Positions 54,575 through 63,778 of a stretch of 63,778 nucleotides of DNA are shown here, one piece after another. Under the pieces are notes generated by a model, which saw only the letters and a list, made by a program, of their open reading frames with translations, did not search any database and had not been told where the DNA came from. This DNA comes from Pseudomonas sp. BN411 (GTDB lineage: Bacteria; Pseudomonadota; Gammaproteobacteria; Pseudomonadales; Pseudomonadaceae): NCBI RefSeq assembly GCF_029871235.1, contig NZ_SSOM01000073.1, positions 596,529 through 660,306 of the forward strand. The letters are read 5' to 3'. Numbering within the stretch: the first letter of the stretch is position 1; every line of letters begins with the position of its first letter. The position numbers and the translations under genes are program-made.

Positions 54575-54660
54575 GTTCGATGCCGTACGCCGATGGTGGA
54601 CCGGTGAAGCGTGGTCCACCCTACGACCGTAGGTTGGTGCAGAGCGAAGCGAAGCCCAAC
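54574..54660. repeat. Palindromic repeat and half REP element
   Basis: GCCGATGGTGGACC...GGTCCACCCTAC forms one inverted element (about 54590-54624). It is followed by GTAGGTTGGTGCAGAGCGAAGCGAAGCCCAAC (54629-54660), one arm of the GTAGGTTGG family. They sit between two convergent genes. Confidence 0.6.
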
Positions 54661-54686
54661 AAGGCGGTGCTTGCACCGCCCTCGTT

Positions 54687-55145
54687 TCAGCTCGCGATCA
54701 CCCCATAACCCCGCGCCATCAGCACCGCGAACAGCGGCAGCAGAAGCACCAGCAGCAGTTCCAGGCGAATCACCATGATCACCGCCTTGGCCTTGCCGGG
54801 GCTGACCTGCGGCACCTGGCCAGCCTTCAATGCATTGCGCCAGTTGAGGAAAACGAAGGTGGGGAAGCCGGAGAGCAGGGCGATCAGCCCGAACAGTCCC
54901 ATCTTGGCGTGGAACATCGAGTTGGTGAGGTAGTAGTCCACGCCCTTGCCGTACCAGAACACCCGCGCCAGGCCGGTGACCAGCACCGCGCCTGCGGCGA
55001 CACCGTAGGCGATGTCGATGCGCACCAGGCTGCGCGCGCGCTCAAGGTCCAGTGGCAGCTTGAACAGGCGATGCTCCAGGACGAGCAGGGCGAAGAGCAC
55101 GAAGATCGAGAGGAAATGCAGGTAGGCGGCGACGGCTTGTCCCAT
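54687..55145 (-). CDS. DUF2214 family membrane protein
   Basis: A 152-residue integral membrane protein with four hydrophobic segments (about 6-24, 45-64, 80-100, 126-146) and the pattern YLHFLSIFVLFALLVLEH plus MFHAKMGLFGLIAL, whose histidines suggest haem or metal binding. I recall such proteins as DUF2214; function not established. Confidence 0.78.
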   Translation of the reverse strand: MGQAVAAYLHFLSIFVLFALLVLEHRLFKLPLDLERARSLVRIDIAYGVAAGAVLVTGLARVFWYGKGVDYYLTNSMFHAKMGLFGLIALLSGFPTFVFLNWRNALKAGQVPQVSPGKAKAVIMVIRLELLLVLLLPLFAVLMARGYGVIAS

Positions 55146-55180
55146 GGAAACTCCTTCAGGTCATCAGGTTTTCGTTGTCG

Positions 55181-56524
55181 TTATCGTGCGGCGAACCAGG
55201 CGTCGCGGCGTTGCAGGTGCCACGCCAGGTACCCCAGGCTGAGCCCACGCACCGCCATGAAGGCGAGGAAAGCCAGCCAGAGTCCGTGATTGCCGAGAAA
55301 CTGTAGCCCCCAACCCAGTGGCAGGCTAAGGACGACGGCGACCAGCATGGCGTCGCGCATCTCGCGGGCCCGCGTGGCGCCGATGAAAAGGCCGTCCAGC
55401 AGGTAGCTCCAGACGGCAATCAGAGGCAGCAGCGCGAGGTAGGGTAGGTAGGTGTGGGCGACCTCGCGGACCGTCGCGATATCGCTCTGCATGTTGATGA
55501 ACAGCCCGCCGGCAAAAGCGAAGAACAGCGCGAAGCCCAGGCTCGCCAGTAGCGACCAGCCCCCAGCCACCAGCAGCGAGCGGCGCAGGGTCAGGCGGTC
55601 ACGGGCGCCGATGGCATGGCCGCACAGGGCCTCCACGGCATGGGCCAGGCCGTCCAGGGCGTAGGCGGTCACCAGCAGGCCGTTGAGCAGCAGGGCGTTG
55701 GCCGCCACGGTGGCGTCGCCCATCCGGGCTCCCTGCACCGTCAGCAGGAAGAACACCAGTTGCAGCGCCAGGGAGCGGATGAAAATGTCGCGGTTCACCG
55801 CCAACAGTGGCCGCCAGTTGCGCCACCGTTGCAGCGCCGGCCAGTCGATGTGGCCCGGATAACGGTGCAGCGCGCCACGGGTGAGCGCCAGGCCGATCAG
55901 CGCGCCGCTCCATTCGGCGATCACCGCCGCCCGCGCCGCACCGGCTACGCCCCAGTCCAGCCCGAGGACGAACCACAGTGCCAGCGCGATATTGGCCAGG
56001 TTGGTGCCCAGCAGGATGGCCAGGGGCGCACGCGCGTTCTGCGTGCCGAGGAACCAGCCCACCAGGGCGTAGTTGGCCAGGGCCGCCGGCAGGCCAAGCA
56101 GGCGCAGGTGGAAGAACTCGCGGGTCAGCGAGTCCAGTTCGGCCGAGGGGTTCATCAGCTTCAGGGCCAGGTCGCTGAAGGGCACCGCCAGCACGCCCAG
56201 CAACAGCGCCAGGCCCATTGCCAGGCCAAGCCCTTGCAGCAGCACCTGGCGCAGGGCGCCGCCATCCGCGCGGCCCGCGGCCTGGGCGGCGAAACCGGTG
56301 GTGCCCATGCGCAGGAAGCCCAGCACCCCGAGCAGCAGCATGTACAGCGTGCTGCCCACCGCCACGGCGCCCAGCTGGTGAGCGTGGGGCAAGTGGCCCA
56401 CCACCGTGCTGTCCACCAGGGCGACCAGGGGCACGGAAATATTCGAGAGGATCATGGGCGCGGCCAGTGCCCAGACCTTGCGGTGGGTCGGGGAATGCCG
56501 CCAGGCGTCGAGGAACAGGCTCAT
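55181..56524 (-). CDS. MATE-family exporter (DinF-like)
   Basis: A 447-residue exporter with twelve predicted helices and the MATE patterns LAAPMILSNISVPLVALVDSTVVG near 19-42 and GFLRMGTTGFAAQAAG near 69. The second half begins near residue 240. DinF-type MATE pumps expel organic cations using H+ or Na+. Substrate unknown. It is divergent from the macroglobulin gene, 141 bp away. Confidence 0.92.
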   Translation of the reverse strand: MSLFLDAWRHSPTHRKVWALAAPMILSNISVPLVALVDSTVVGHLPHAHQLGAVAVGSTLYMLLLGVLGFLRMGTTGFAAQAAGRADGGALRQVLLQGLGLAMGLALLLGVLAVPFSDLALKLMNPSAELDSLTREFFHLRLLGLPAALANYALVGWFLGTQNARAPLAILLGTNLANIALALWFVLGLDWGVAGAARAAVIAEWSGALIGLALTRGALHRYPGHIDWPALQRWRNWRPLLAVNRDIFIRSLALQLVFFLLTVQGARMGDATVAANALLLNGLLVTAYALDGLAHAVEALCGHAIGARDRLTLRRSLLVAGGWSLLASLGFALFFAFAGGLFINMQSDIATVREVAHTYLPYLALLPLIAVWSYLLDGLFIGATRAREMRDAMLVAVVLSLPLGWGLQFLGNHGLWLAFLAFMAVRGLSLGYLAWHLQRRDAWFAAR

Positions 56525-56665
56525 GCAGGGCTCCAGTCAGGCCGCGCAGTATAGCGGCGCGATGTTTCGTGAGCTGCATCGCTCCTGCCGTCATCCGGAT
56601 GCCACCGGAACGCCCGGCTGGTCTATAGTTCGCGGCTTATACGCACTCCCCAACGAGAGCCTGTC

Positions 56666-59600
56666 ATGCCGAAGAAAGGACTACTTCTGGCCCTGGTGCT
56701 GAGCCTGCTCAGCGCCTGCGATTCCTCCACCCCCGAGCAAGCCGCAAGCAAGTCGCCACCGGCTGCCGATCAATCTGCGGCGCGCCCCGCCGCCGACACC
56801 GCCTCCCTGGCCAAACGCTATGCCGGCCGCGAACTGCAGGTGATAGACGTCTCCGAGGTGCAGCTCGACGGCGCCAGCGCCTTGTCAGTGACCTTCTCCG
56901 TGCCGCTCGACCCGGAACAGACGTTCGCCGAGCGGCTGCACCTAGTGGATAGCCGGGACGGCACGGTGGACGGTGCCTGGGAGCTCTCCGACAACCTGAT
57001 GGAGCTGCGCCTGCGTCACCTGGAGCCCAAGCGCCAGCTGGTGCTGACCATCGACCCCGGCCTGCGCGCAGTGAATGACGCGCGGCTGGCCGAAGAGCAC
57101 GTCACCCGCCTGGAAACCCGCGACCTGCAGGCCACCGTCGGCTTCGCCAGCCGTGGCTCGCTGCTGCCCACGCGCCTCGCCGAAGGCCTGCCGGTGATCG
57201 CGCTGAACGTCGACAAGGTGGATGTGGACTTCTTCCGCGTGAAGACTGAATCCCTGCCGGGCTTCCTCGCCCGCTGGGGCAAGCGTGGCGCCCTGGACGT
57301 CTGGGAGGCCCGCGACATGCTGAAAATGGCCGACCTGGTCTACACCGGCCGCTTCGACCTCAAGCCCGCGCGCAACACCCGCGAGACCCTGCTGCTGCCC
57401 ATCGCCAACCTTGAACCGATGAAGCAGCCGGGCGTCTACCTCGCGGTGATGAAGGAGGCCGGCAGCTACACCTATTCCAACCCGGCGACCCTCTTCACCC
57501 TGAGCGACATCGGCCTTTCCGCCCACCGCTACAGCGATCGCCTGGACATCTTCACCCAGGCCCTGGAAGGCGGCGCCGCGCAGGCCGATATCGCCCTGGA
57601 ACTGCTGGACGGCGAAGGCCGCGTGCTGGCCGAAGGCAAGACCGACGGCAAGGGCCACGCCGAACTGCCGCTTGCGCCCAAGGCTGAGGTGCTGATCGCC
57701 CGCAAGGATGAACAGACCAGCCTGCTGCGACTGTCCGCACCGGCACTGGACCTGGCCGAGTTCGACATCGCCGGTCCTGCCAGCCATGCCCTGCAGTTCT
57801 TCGTCTTCGGCCCGCGCGACCTCTACCGCCCCGGCGAGACCGTGCTGCTCAACGCCCTGCTGCGCGACGCCGATGGCCGCGCAGTGGACGGCCAGCCAGT
57901 GACCGTGGAAGTGCGCCGCCCCGACGAACAGGTCAGCCGCCGCTTCGTCTGGGAAGCCGGGGAGGGCGGTTTCTACCAGTACCAGCTGCCGCTCGCCGCC
58001 GAGGCGCCCACCGGCCGCTGGCAACTGCTGTTCGACCTGGGCGACGGCAAGCCGCAGCTCTATGAATTCCTCGTGGAAGACTTCCTGCCCGAACGCATGG
58101 CCCTGGAACTCAAGGGCAGCGATCAGCCCTATGCGCCCGGCGACAACGCGCGCTTCCAGGTCAGCGGCCGCTACCTCTATGGCGCGCCGGCTTCCGGCAA
58201 CCGCCTGACCGGCCAGCTCTACGTGCGTCCGCTGCGCGAAGCGGTGAAGGCGCTGCCCGGCTACCAGTTCGGCTCGGTGATGGAGGGCGAACTGAGCCAG
58301 GACATCGAACTGGACGAAACCCAGCTGGATGCCGACGGCAAGACCGAGCTGAACATCGAAACCCGCTGGGCCGAGGCCAAGTCGCCCGTGCAACTGATTC
58401 TCCAGGCCAGCCTGCAGGAATCCGGCGGCCGCCCGATCACCCGCCGCCTGGTGCAACCGGTCTGGCCGGCCGAGCGCCTGCCGGGTGTGCGCGCGCTGTT
58501 CGACGGTGAAGAAACCGATGCCGACGGCGTCGCCGAGTTCGAGCTGCTGGTGGCCGACCCCGACGGCAACAAGCTGGCCGCCGACGACCTCAAGGTGCGC
58601 CTGGTGCGCGAGCGCCGCGACTACTACTGGAACTACTCCGAGAGCGACGGCTGGACCTACCACTACAACGAGAAGTACCTGAACCTCTCTGAAGAGCAGG
58701 TGCAGGTGGCCGCCGGCGGCACCGCCAAGGTCAGTTTCCCGGTGGAGTGGGGCCCCTACCGAGTCGAAGTGGAAGACCCGCAGACCGGCATCACCAGCAG
58801 CCTGCGCTTCTGGGCCGGCTATCGCTGGCAGGACAACGCCGAAGGCGGCGCGGTACGTCCGGATCAGGTGAAGCTGGCCCTGGATAAGCCGGGCTATAAC
58901 GCTGGCGACACCGCGAAAGTCACCGTCACCCCGCCCAGCGCCGGCAGCGGCTACCTGCTGGTGGAATCCGCCGAGGGCCCGCTGTGGTGGCAACCCATCG
59001 AGGTGCCGGCCGAAGGCAAGAGCTTCGATATACCCGTCGCCAAGGACTGGGCGCGCCATGACCTCTACGTCAGTGCCCTGGTGATCCGCCCCGGCGAGCG
59101 CAAGGCCAGCGTCACGCCCAAGCGCGCCGTGGGCCTGCTGCACCTGCCGCTGGATCGCGCGCCGCGCAAGCTGGCGGTGTCCCTCAGCGCACCGGAGAAG
59201 ATGCGGCCCAAGCAGCCGCTGAAGGTCCAGGTGCAGGCGAAGAACGCCGATGGCAGCGTGCCGAAGTCGGTGAATGTGCTGGTGGCCGCGGTGGACGTGG
59301 GCATTCTCAACATAACCAACTATGCCACGCCCGATCCCTTCGCCAGCCTGTTCGGCCGCAAGGGCTACGGCGCCGACCAGCTCGACGTCTATGGCCAACT
59401 GATCGAAGCCGGCCAGGGCCGCCTGGCTACCATGGCCTTCGGTGGCGACGCCGCGCTGGCCGGTGGCGGCAAGCGTCCGCAGACCAGCGTCACCATCGTC
59501 GCCCTGCAGAGCGCGCCGGTGGCCCTGGACGAGCAGGGTCAGGGTGAGGTCAGCCTCGACATCCCCGACTTCAACGGTGAACTGCGCCTGATGGCCCAGG

Positions 59601-61570
59601 CCTGGACCGACGAACGCTATGGCATGGCCGAGGCGAAGACGGTGGTGGCCGCACCGCTGGTGGCGGAACTCGCCGCGCCGCGCTTCCTCGCCGGTGGCGA
59701 CCAGACCACCCTGGCGCTGGACCTGACCAACCTGTCCGGCAAGCCCCAGCGCCTGGATGTGCAACTGGAAAGCAGCGGCCAACTGGATCTTGCCCAGAGC
59801 GCCGGTGGCCAGACCGCGCCCATCCAGCTCAAGGATGGCCAGCGCACCACCCTGCGCATCCCGGTGCGCGCGGTGGGCGGTTATGGCCAGGGCCACTTCA
59901 AGGTGACGGTCAACGGCCTGGAGCTGCCAGGCGAGAACCTGCCGCCGTTCAGCCGCGAATGGACCCTGGGCGTGCGTCCGGCCTATCCGGCGCAGCTCAA
60001 GCAATTCCGCGCGGTGCTCAAGGGCGATGCCTGGAGCCTGCCGGCGGGGACCTTGGATGCTTACGAGCCGGACGGTCGCGAGGCCCTGCTGCAGCTGTCC
60101 AGTCGCCCGCCGCTGAACCTCGGCGAGCAGGTCCGTGCCCTCAAGGCCTACCCGTACGGCTGCGCCGAGCAGACCACCAGCGGCCTCTACCCGTCGCTCT
60201 ATGCCGACGCCGCCTCCCTCAAGCGCCTTGGCCTGGAAGGTGAGCCGGACGACACGCGCCGCAAGTCCATCGACCTCGGCATCGAACGCCTGCTGGGCAT
60301 GCAGCGCTACAACGGCAGCTTCGGCCTGTGGAGCGCCGACAGCGAAGAGGAATACTGGTTGACCGCCTATGTCACCGACTTCCTCCTGCGCGCCCGTGAC
60401 CAGGGCTTCGCCGTGCCACCGGAAGCCCTGACGAAAGCCAGCGAGCGCCTGCTGCGCTACCTGCAGGAGCGCAGCCTGATCGAAGTCAGCTACAGCCAGA
60501 ACGCCGACCACACCCGCTTCGCCGTGCAGGCCTACGCCGGCTACGTCCTGGCCCGCAGCCAGCAGGCGCCGTTGGGCGCGTTGCGCAGTCTGTGGGAACG
60601 CCGGGCCGATGCCCGCTCAGGCCTGCCGCTGGTGCAACTGGCGGTGGCCTTCAAGCTGATGGGCGATGCACCGCGCGCCGACGAGGCCCTGGAGTTGGGC
60701 CTGCGCTTCCAGCGTGACAGCCACGACTGGCTGGCCGACTACGGCAGTCCGCTGCGCGACCAGGCGCTGATCCTCGCCTTGCTGGAGGAGAACGACCTGG
60801 CTGCCAGCGCCCGCGAACAGCGCCTGTTCGACCTGGCCGACCTGGTGGCTGGCGAGCGCTGGCTCTCCACCCAGGAGCGCAATGCGCTGTACCTGGCTGG
60901 CCGCGGCCTGCTGGGCAAGCCCGAACCGAACTGGAGCGCGCAGCTCAGCGCGGGCGACCAGCAGCGCGAGCTGAGTAACCAGCAACCCGGCCTGAAACTG
61001 GACGGCGCACTGCTGACCGAGCCGCTGAGCATCACCTCCGCCGGCAGTGAGCCGCTCTACCAGCAGCTGACCCTCTCCGGTTATCCGCTGACGGCCCCGC
61101 ACGCAGGCGGCGAGAACCTCGCCATCTACCGCGAGTTCCTCGGCGCGAATGGCGAGCGGCTTGACCTCAACAGCCTGGACAGCGGCGAACTGGTGCTGGT
61201 GCACCTGGCCATCGAAGCGAAAGAGCGCGTGCCCGACGCCCTGGTGGTGGACCTGCTGCCGGCTGGCCTGGAACTGGAAAACCAGAACCTCGCCCAGAGC
61301 GCTGCCAGCCTGGACGACGCCAGCAGCGCGGTGAAGGAGTGGCAGAAGTCCATGCAGAACGCCGCCATCAAGCACCAGGAGTTCCGCGACGACCGTTACG
61401 TGGCGGCCCTGGATGTCAGCGAGTACGGCACCACCCACCTGCTGTACCTGGCCCGCGCCGTCACTCCCGGCAAATACCGCGTGCCGCCGCCCACGGTGGA
61501 GTCCATGTACCGGCCGAATTGGCAGGCGCTGGGCGAGGCGCCGGAGCAGTTGGTGGTGAGGGGTAAGTAA
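56666..61570 (+). CDS. Alpha-2-macroglobulin family lipoprotein with thioester
   Basis: A 1634-residue periplasmic protease-trap protein, the size of E. coli YfhM. Lipobox LSAC (Cys18), then a series of MG domains (about 60-950; MG3-like near 370 with FVFGPRDLYRPGETV), the thioester motif YPYGCAEQ at 1162-1169 (Cys1166, Gln1169) and a thioester domain of alpha-helices with NGSFGLW near 1220. The C-terminal MG10-like end has YLARAVTPGKYRVPPPTVE. YfhM genes are usually followed by pbpC; here none is seen. The thioester shows this is the trapping, not the thioester-less, subtype. Confidence 0.93.
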   Translation: MPKKGLLLALVLSLLSACDSSTPEQAASKSPPAADQSAARPAADTASLAKRYAGRELQVIDVSEVQLDGASALSVTFSVPLDPEQTFAERLHLVDSRDGTVDGAWELSDNLMELRLRHLEPKRQLVLTIDPGLRAVNDARLAEEHVTRLETRDLQATVGFASRGSLLPTRLAEGLPVIALNVDKVDVDFFRVKTESLPGFLARWGKRGALDVWEARDMLKMADLVYTGRFDLKPARNTRETLLLPIANLEPMKQPGVYLAVMKEAGSYTYSNPATLFTLSDIGLSAHRYSDRLDIFTQALEGGAAQADIALELLDGEGRVLAEGKTDGKGHAELPLAPKAEVLIARKDEQTSLLRLSAPALDLAEFDIAGPASHALQFFVFGPRDLYRPGETVLLNALLRDADGRAVDGQPVTVEVRRPDEQVSRRFVWEAGEGGFYQYQLPLAAEAPTGRWQLLFDLGDGKPQLYEFLVEDFLPERMALELKGSDQPYAPGDNARFQVSGRYLYGAPASGNRLTGQLYVRPLREAVKALPGYQFGSVMEGELSQDIELDETQLDADGKTELNIETRWAEAKSPVQLILQASLQESGGRPITRRLVQPVWPAERLPGVRALFDGEETDADGVAEFELLVADPDGNKLAADDLKVRLVRERRDYYWNYSESDGWTYHYNEKYLNLSEEQVQVAAGGTAKVSFPVEWGPYRVEVEDPQTGITSSLRFWAGYRWQDNAEGGAVRPDQVKLALDKPGYNAGDTAKVTVTPPSAGSGYLLVESAEGPLWWQPIEVPAEGKSFDIPVAKDWARHDLYVSALVIRPGERKASVTPKRAVGLLHLPLDRAPRKLAVSLSAPEKMRPKQPLKVQVQAKNADGSVPKSVNVLVAAVDVGILNITNYATPDPFASLFGRKGYGADQLDVYGQLIEAGQGRLATMAFGGDAALAGGGKRPQTSVTIVALQSAPVALDEQGQGEVSLDIPDFNGELRLMAQAWTDERYGMAEAKTVVAAPLVAELAAPRFLAGGDQTTLALDLTNLSGKPQRLDVQLESSGQLDLAQSAGGQTAPIQLKDGQRTTLRIPVRAVGGYGQGHFKVTVNGLELPGENLPPFSREWTLGVRPAYPAQLKQFRAVLKGDAWSLPAGTLDAYEPDGREALLQLSSRPPLNLGEQVRALKAYPYGCAEQTTSGLYPSLYADAASLKRLGLEGEPDDTRRKSIDLGIERLLGMQRYNGSFGLWSADSEEEYWLTAYVTDFLLRARDQGFAVPPEALTKASERLLRYLQERSLIEVSYSQNADHTRFAVQAYAGYVLARSQQAPLGALRSLWERRADARSGLPLVQLAVAFKLMGDAPRADEALELGLRFQRDSHDWLADYGSPLRDQALILALLEENDLAASAREQRLFDLADLVAGERWLSTQERNALYLAGRGLLGKPEPNWSAQLSAGDQQRELSNQQPGLKLDGALLTEPLSITSAGSEPLYQQLTLSGYPLTAPHAGGENLAIYREFLGANGERLDLNSLDSGELVLVHLAIEAKERVPDALVVDLLPAGLELENQNLAQSAASLDDASSAVKEWQKSMQNAAIKHQEFRDDRYVAALDVSEYGTTHLLYLARAVTPGKYRVPPPTVESMYRPNWQALGEAPEQLVVRGK

Positions 61571-61583
61571 GGGCCGAGCCGTA

Positions 61584-61611
61584 GCCCCCTCTCCCAGTCG
61601 GGAGAGGGGGC
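61584..61611. terminator. Perfect hairpin between convergent genes
   Basis: GCCCCCTCTCCC-AGTC-GGGAGAGGGGGC is a perfect 12-bp stem between two convergent genes, and belongs to the CCCTCTCCC repeat family. No T run follows on either strand, so efficiency is uncertain. Confidence 0.6.
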
Positions 61612-61617
61612 AGACCC

Positions 61618-63778
61618 TCAGCTCGGGATGATGTGGTCGCCGCCCCCGAAGATCGCCGTTACCTGTTGAACGCCGGTGATGGTGACCAGCTCAACGAAAT
61701 TCGCCCCTCCAGTGCTGCCGTTGACATCCACCTGCACGGAGATGTCTGTACCGACCTGCACCGCTTTGACGTAGTTGGCGATATCCCCTGACAACGGGGT
61801 GACGATCAGCGCTGAGATATCAAGCTTGTCTCCCTCGGACGCGCTGTAGTCGGAGATGAGGTCCTCGGCCTCGCTGAGGCTGTTGAACCTGAACAGGTCA
61901 GCGCCGTTGCCGCCGGTCAGCACATCCGCACCCAGGCCGCCGTACAACACATCGTTGCCAGCTCCGCCAACGAGCGTGTCGTTGCCGGCACCGCCGCGCA
62001 GCTCATCGGCGCCACCGCTGCCAGTCAGACTGTCATTGAATGCCGAACCAATCAGCCCTTCCATGTTCTTGTAGGTGTCGGACCCCAGGCCAACTGTGGA
62101 CAAGTCGACAGTGGTGTTGCTGTTGCTTTGCACCAGCGTGAGGCTGAGCGCTGCAGTAGCGTCGGACAGATCGAGCAGATCGCTGCCTGCACCGCCATCC
62201 AGAACATCGCTTCCACCGCCTCCGCGAAGAATGTCATTGCCGCTGCTGCCGGTCAGGGTGTCGCCGAAGGCCGAACCGATCACGCCTTCCATGTTCTTGT
62301 AGGTGTCTGTGCCGATTCCGGCCAGGGCTCCCGCGTTCCAGAAACCGTTGCCCGAATCGCTGCCTTGTTTGAGGGTGAAGTTGAGTGAACCGGTGGCATC
62401 GGAGAAATCGAGCATATCGATGCCATCACCGCCATCCAGCACGTCGCTGTCTTCGCCCCCGCGAAGGCGATCGTCGCCACTACCGCCAATGAGCGTGTCC
62501 ACCCCATTCCCGCCGACGAACAGATCGCTTGCGACCGCTCCGGTCAGGGCGTCCGCGTTGCTGCCGCCGTCGAGAAAGGCTGCCTGATAGTTTTTGCCAA
62601 CAAGGCTGACGTCGGAACCGCCGTTGGTGGAGACGAGATGGACCGTCACGGTTCCCGTGGCTGTTCCGCCGGCATTGTCCGAAAGGGTGTAGGTGAATGT
62701 GCCAGTGGGGGCGGACGGGTTGTTGCCGCTGGCGAAGGTGATCAGGCTGTTGTTCGAGTCTCCGACGAATTTCACATCGGAAATCGCGCCTGTTCCTTGA
62801 CTAAGACCGGTGATGGACAGGAACGACCCATCGACATCGGAGTCATTGCCCAGCAAGGCGGCGACCGAGAAGACGATGCCCGTGCCATTGGCTGTGCTGA
62901 AGGCCGCCGTGTTGTTGGACACGTAAAGCACATCGTTGACCGCGACTGGCGCAGCGTTCACCTGGGTAGCCGTGACCGTGATGCCCAGGTTGTCGACGTC
63001 GCTGGCGCTGCCGTCGCTGGTGGTCATGGTCAGGGTGTCGTTGCCGCTGAAGTTCGCGGCAGACAGGTAGCCGATATTAGCGGCCAGCGTCGTGTTGATC
63101 TGGGCGAGCGTGCCGCTGAGGGTGAGCATCGCAGTGTTGAGCCCCCCAATGGAGGCTCCGCCCGAAATGGACTGCGCGGAGAGCGTGCCGTGGGCGACCT
63201 GCAGCGTCACGGTCAGGTTGCCCGAGCCAGCATCCACATCGGCGACGCTCAGGCCACTGATGTTCTTGGGGGTTCCTGCCGGAGTGGTCTGGGCGCCGGG
63301 CAGGGTGTTGACCGGGGCATCGTTGACCGGGGTGATGTCGAGGCTGGCACTGCCGGTGGCGCTGAGCGAGCCGTCGCTGACCGTGTAGCTGAAGCTGACG
63401 GACGTGTCGTCGTTCAGCGCTGGCGTGTAGTTCCAGGTGCCGTTGCCATTGTCGACCAGGCTGCCGCTGCCGGCGCTGATTTGCAGATTGGTAGCCGTCA
63501 GTGCCGGGCCGTCGACATCCGACGCATTGCCCAGCAACTGGGCCTGGGTAATCAGGCGGACACCGCTGTCCTCGGCGATGGCGGCCAGGGTTACCGGGGT
63601 TGTGGTCGGTGCGTCGTTGACCGGAGTGATATCTAGCGTGGCACTGCCGGAAGCGCTGAGCGAACCGTCAGTGACCGAGTAGCTGAAGCTGACGGACGTG
63701 TCGTCGTTCAGCGCCGGCGTGTAGTTCCAGGTGCCGTTGCCATTGTCGACCAGGCTGCCGCTGCCGGCGCTGATTTGC
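61618..63778 (-). CDS. Large RTX adhesin, C-terminal part (5' end outside the window)
   Basis: The frame is open from the stop at 61618 to the window edge (720 codons seen). From the N-terminal side it has tandem Ig/cadherin-like repeats with SFSYTVSDGSLSATGSASLDI and TPVNDAPV, a VCBS-like domain (NDVLYVSNNTAAF...), then Ca-binding RTX nonapeptides (GGNGVDTLIGGSGDDRLRGG; GGAGNDTLVGGAGNDVLYGG) and a C-terminal secretion domain ending FGGGDHIIPS. The layout matches LapA/BapA-like adhesins exported by a type I system. The gene runs on past base 63778. Confidence 0.88.
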   Translation of the reverse strand, partial: QISAGSGSLVDNGNGTWNYTPALNDDTSVSFSYSVTDGSLSASGSATLDITPVNDAPTTTPVTLAAIAEDSGVRLITQAQLLGNASDVDGPALTATNLQISAGSGSLVDNGNGTWNYTPALNDDTSVSFSYTVSDGSLSATGSASLDITPVNDAPVNTLPGAQTTPAGTPKNISGLSVADVDAGSGNLTVTLQVAHGTLSAQSISGGASIGGLNTAMLTLSGTLAQINTTLAANIGYLSAANFSGNDTLTMTTSDGSASDVDNLGITVTATQVNAAPVAVNDVLYVSNNTAAFSTANGTGIVFSVAALLGNDSDVDGSFLSITGLSQGTGAISDVKFVGDSNNSLITFASGNNPSAPTGTFTYTLSDNAGGTATGTVTVHLVSTNGGSDVSLVGKNYQAAFLDGGSNADALTGAVASDLFVGGNGVDTLIGGSGDDRLRGGEDSDVLDGGDGIDMLDFSDATGSLNFTLKQGSDSGNGFWNAGALAGIGTDTYKNMEGVIGSAFGDTLTGSSGNDILRGGGGSDVLDGGAGSDLLDLSDATAALSLTLVQSNSNTTVDLSTVGLGSDTYKNMEGLIGSAFNDSLTGSGGADELRGGAGNDTLVGGAGNDVLYGGLGADVLTGGNGADLFRFNSLSEAEDLISDYSASEGDKLDISALIVTPLSGDIANYVKAVQVGTDISVQVDVNGSTGGANFVELVTITGVQQVTAIFGGGDHIIPS
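63341..63778 (-). repeat. 98-residue tandem repeats in the adhesin gene
   Basis: The segment from about 63635 to the window end is nearly identical to 63341-63484. The period is 294 bp, that is 98 codons. At least two units are present and more are expected beyond the edge. High nucleotide identity suggests recent expansion or gene conversion. Confidence 0.85.

Noticed and set aside
56942-60511. An 1189-codon minus-strand open frame opposite the macroglobulin gene
   Set aside because: Antisense shadow of a highly GC-rich gene; no start context, no recognisable domain.

Overview
This is a GC-rich chromosomal window from a Pseudomonas. The gene order matches, nearly one for one, what I recall of a P. 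aeruginosa block running from the hupE/ureGFE-desTCB genes to speA. The inserted genes and repeats suggest a relative rather than P. aeruginosa itself (the P. resinovorans / citronellolis / alcaligenes lineage is a guess). I see no rRNA, tRNA, prophage or integron. Most genes are core; accessory signals are a RAYT transposase with its repeats, a small toxin-antitoxin pair, a repeat-rich exported protein and an RTX adhesin.

Nitrogen / urea (1-2.9 kb and 16-28.6 kb). Urease accessory genes ureE-ureF-ureG and a hupE/ureJ permease gene lie at the left end. About 13 kb away, one long minus-strand series reads allophanate hydrolase - GntR regulator - urtA-B-C-D-E (urea ABC importer) - ureD-ureA-GNAT acetyltransferase-ureB-ureC. 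Both blocks begin with a near-consensus sigma-54 promoter (2812-2827 and 28418-28433), with NtrC-like inverted repeats about 100-140 bp upstream, so both are probably induced together under nitrogen limitation. An extra operator-like motif at the allophanate hydrolase start, shared with urtA, fits local control by the GntR protein.

Lipid and envelope genes (2.9-13.2 kb). desT and desCB (aerobic fatty-acid desaturation) have two DesT palindromes between them. They are followed by a 39-bp tandem-repeat gene, an AsmA-like protein, two OsmE-like lipoproteins in tandem, a short Hsp70, a PsiF protein and small membrane proteins. Then come an oxaloacetate decarboxylase-like enzyme, a DksA-like zinc protein, a RelBE/StbDE-type toxin-antitoxin pair and a RAYT gene flanked by REPIN-like elements (13.3-16 kb).

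Central block (28.6-50 kb). marC; a ThiS/MoaD-like protein ending in Gly-Gly paired with an Asp-box beta-propeller; retS; purD-purH; dusB-fis; a zinc-ribbon membrane protein; prmA; aroQ-accB-accC; dsbD; a chemoreceptor; and a GcbA-like diguanylate cyclase. RetS and the GcbA-like protein both bear on the sessile/motile switch.

Right end (49.3-63.8 kb). A DUF2333 protein, a Nudix hydrolase, an SUI1/YciH protein, biosynthetic arginine decarboxylase speA, an NADPH-quinone/azoreductase-like flavoprotein, a DUF2214 membrane protein, a MATE exporter, a 1634-residue thioester alpha-2-macroglobulin lipoprotein, and the 3' part of a large RTX/Ig-like-repeat adhesin that runs off the window.

At least four families of short palindromic intergenic repeats are scattered through the window. 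The most interesting candidates are the GG-tailed ubiquitin-like protein with its propeller partner, the doubly controlled allophanate hydrolase/urea operon, the RAYT/REPIN locus and the tandem-repeat exported protein. All calls come from reading the sequence; no database search was run.
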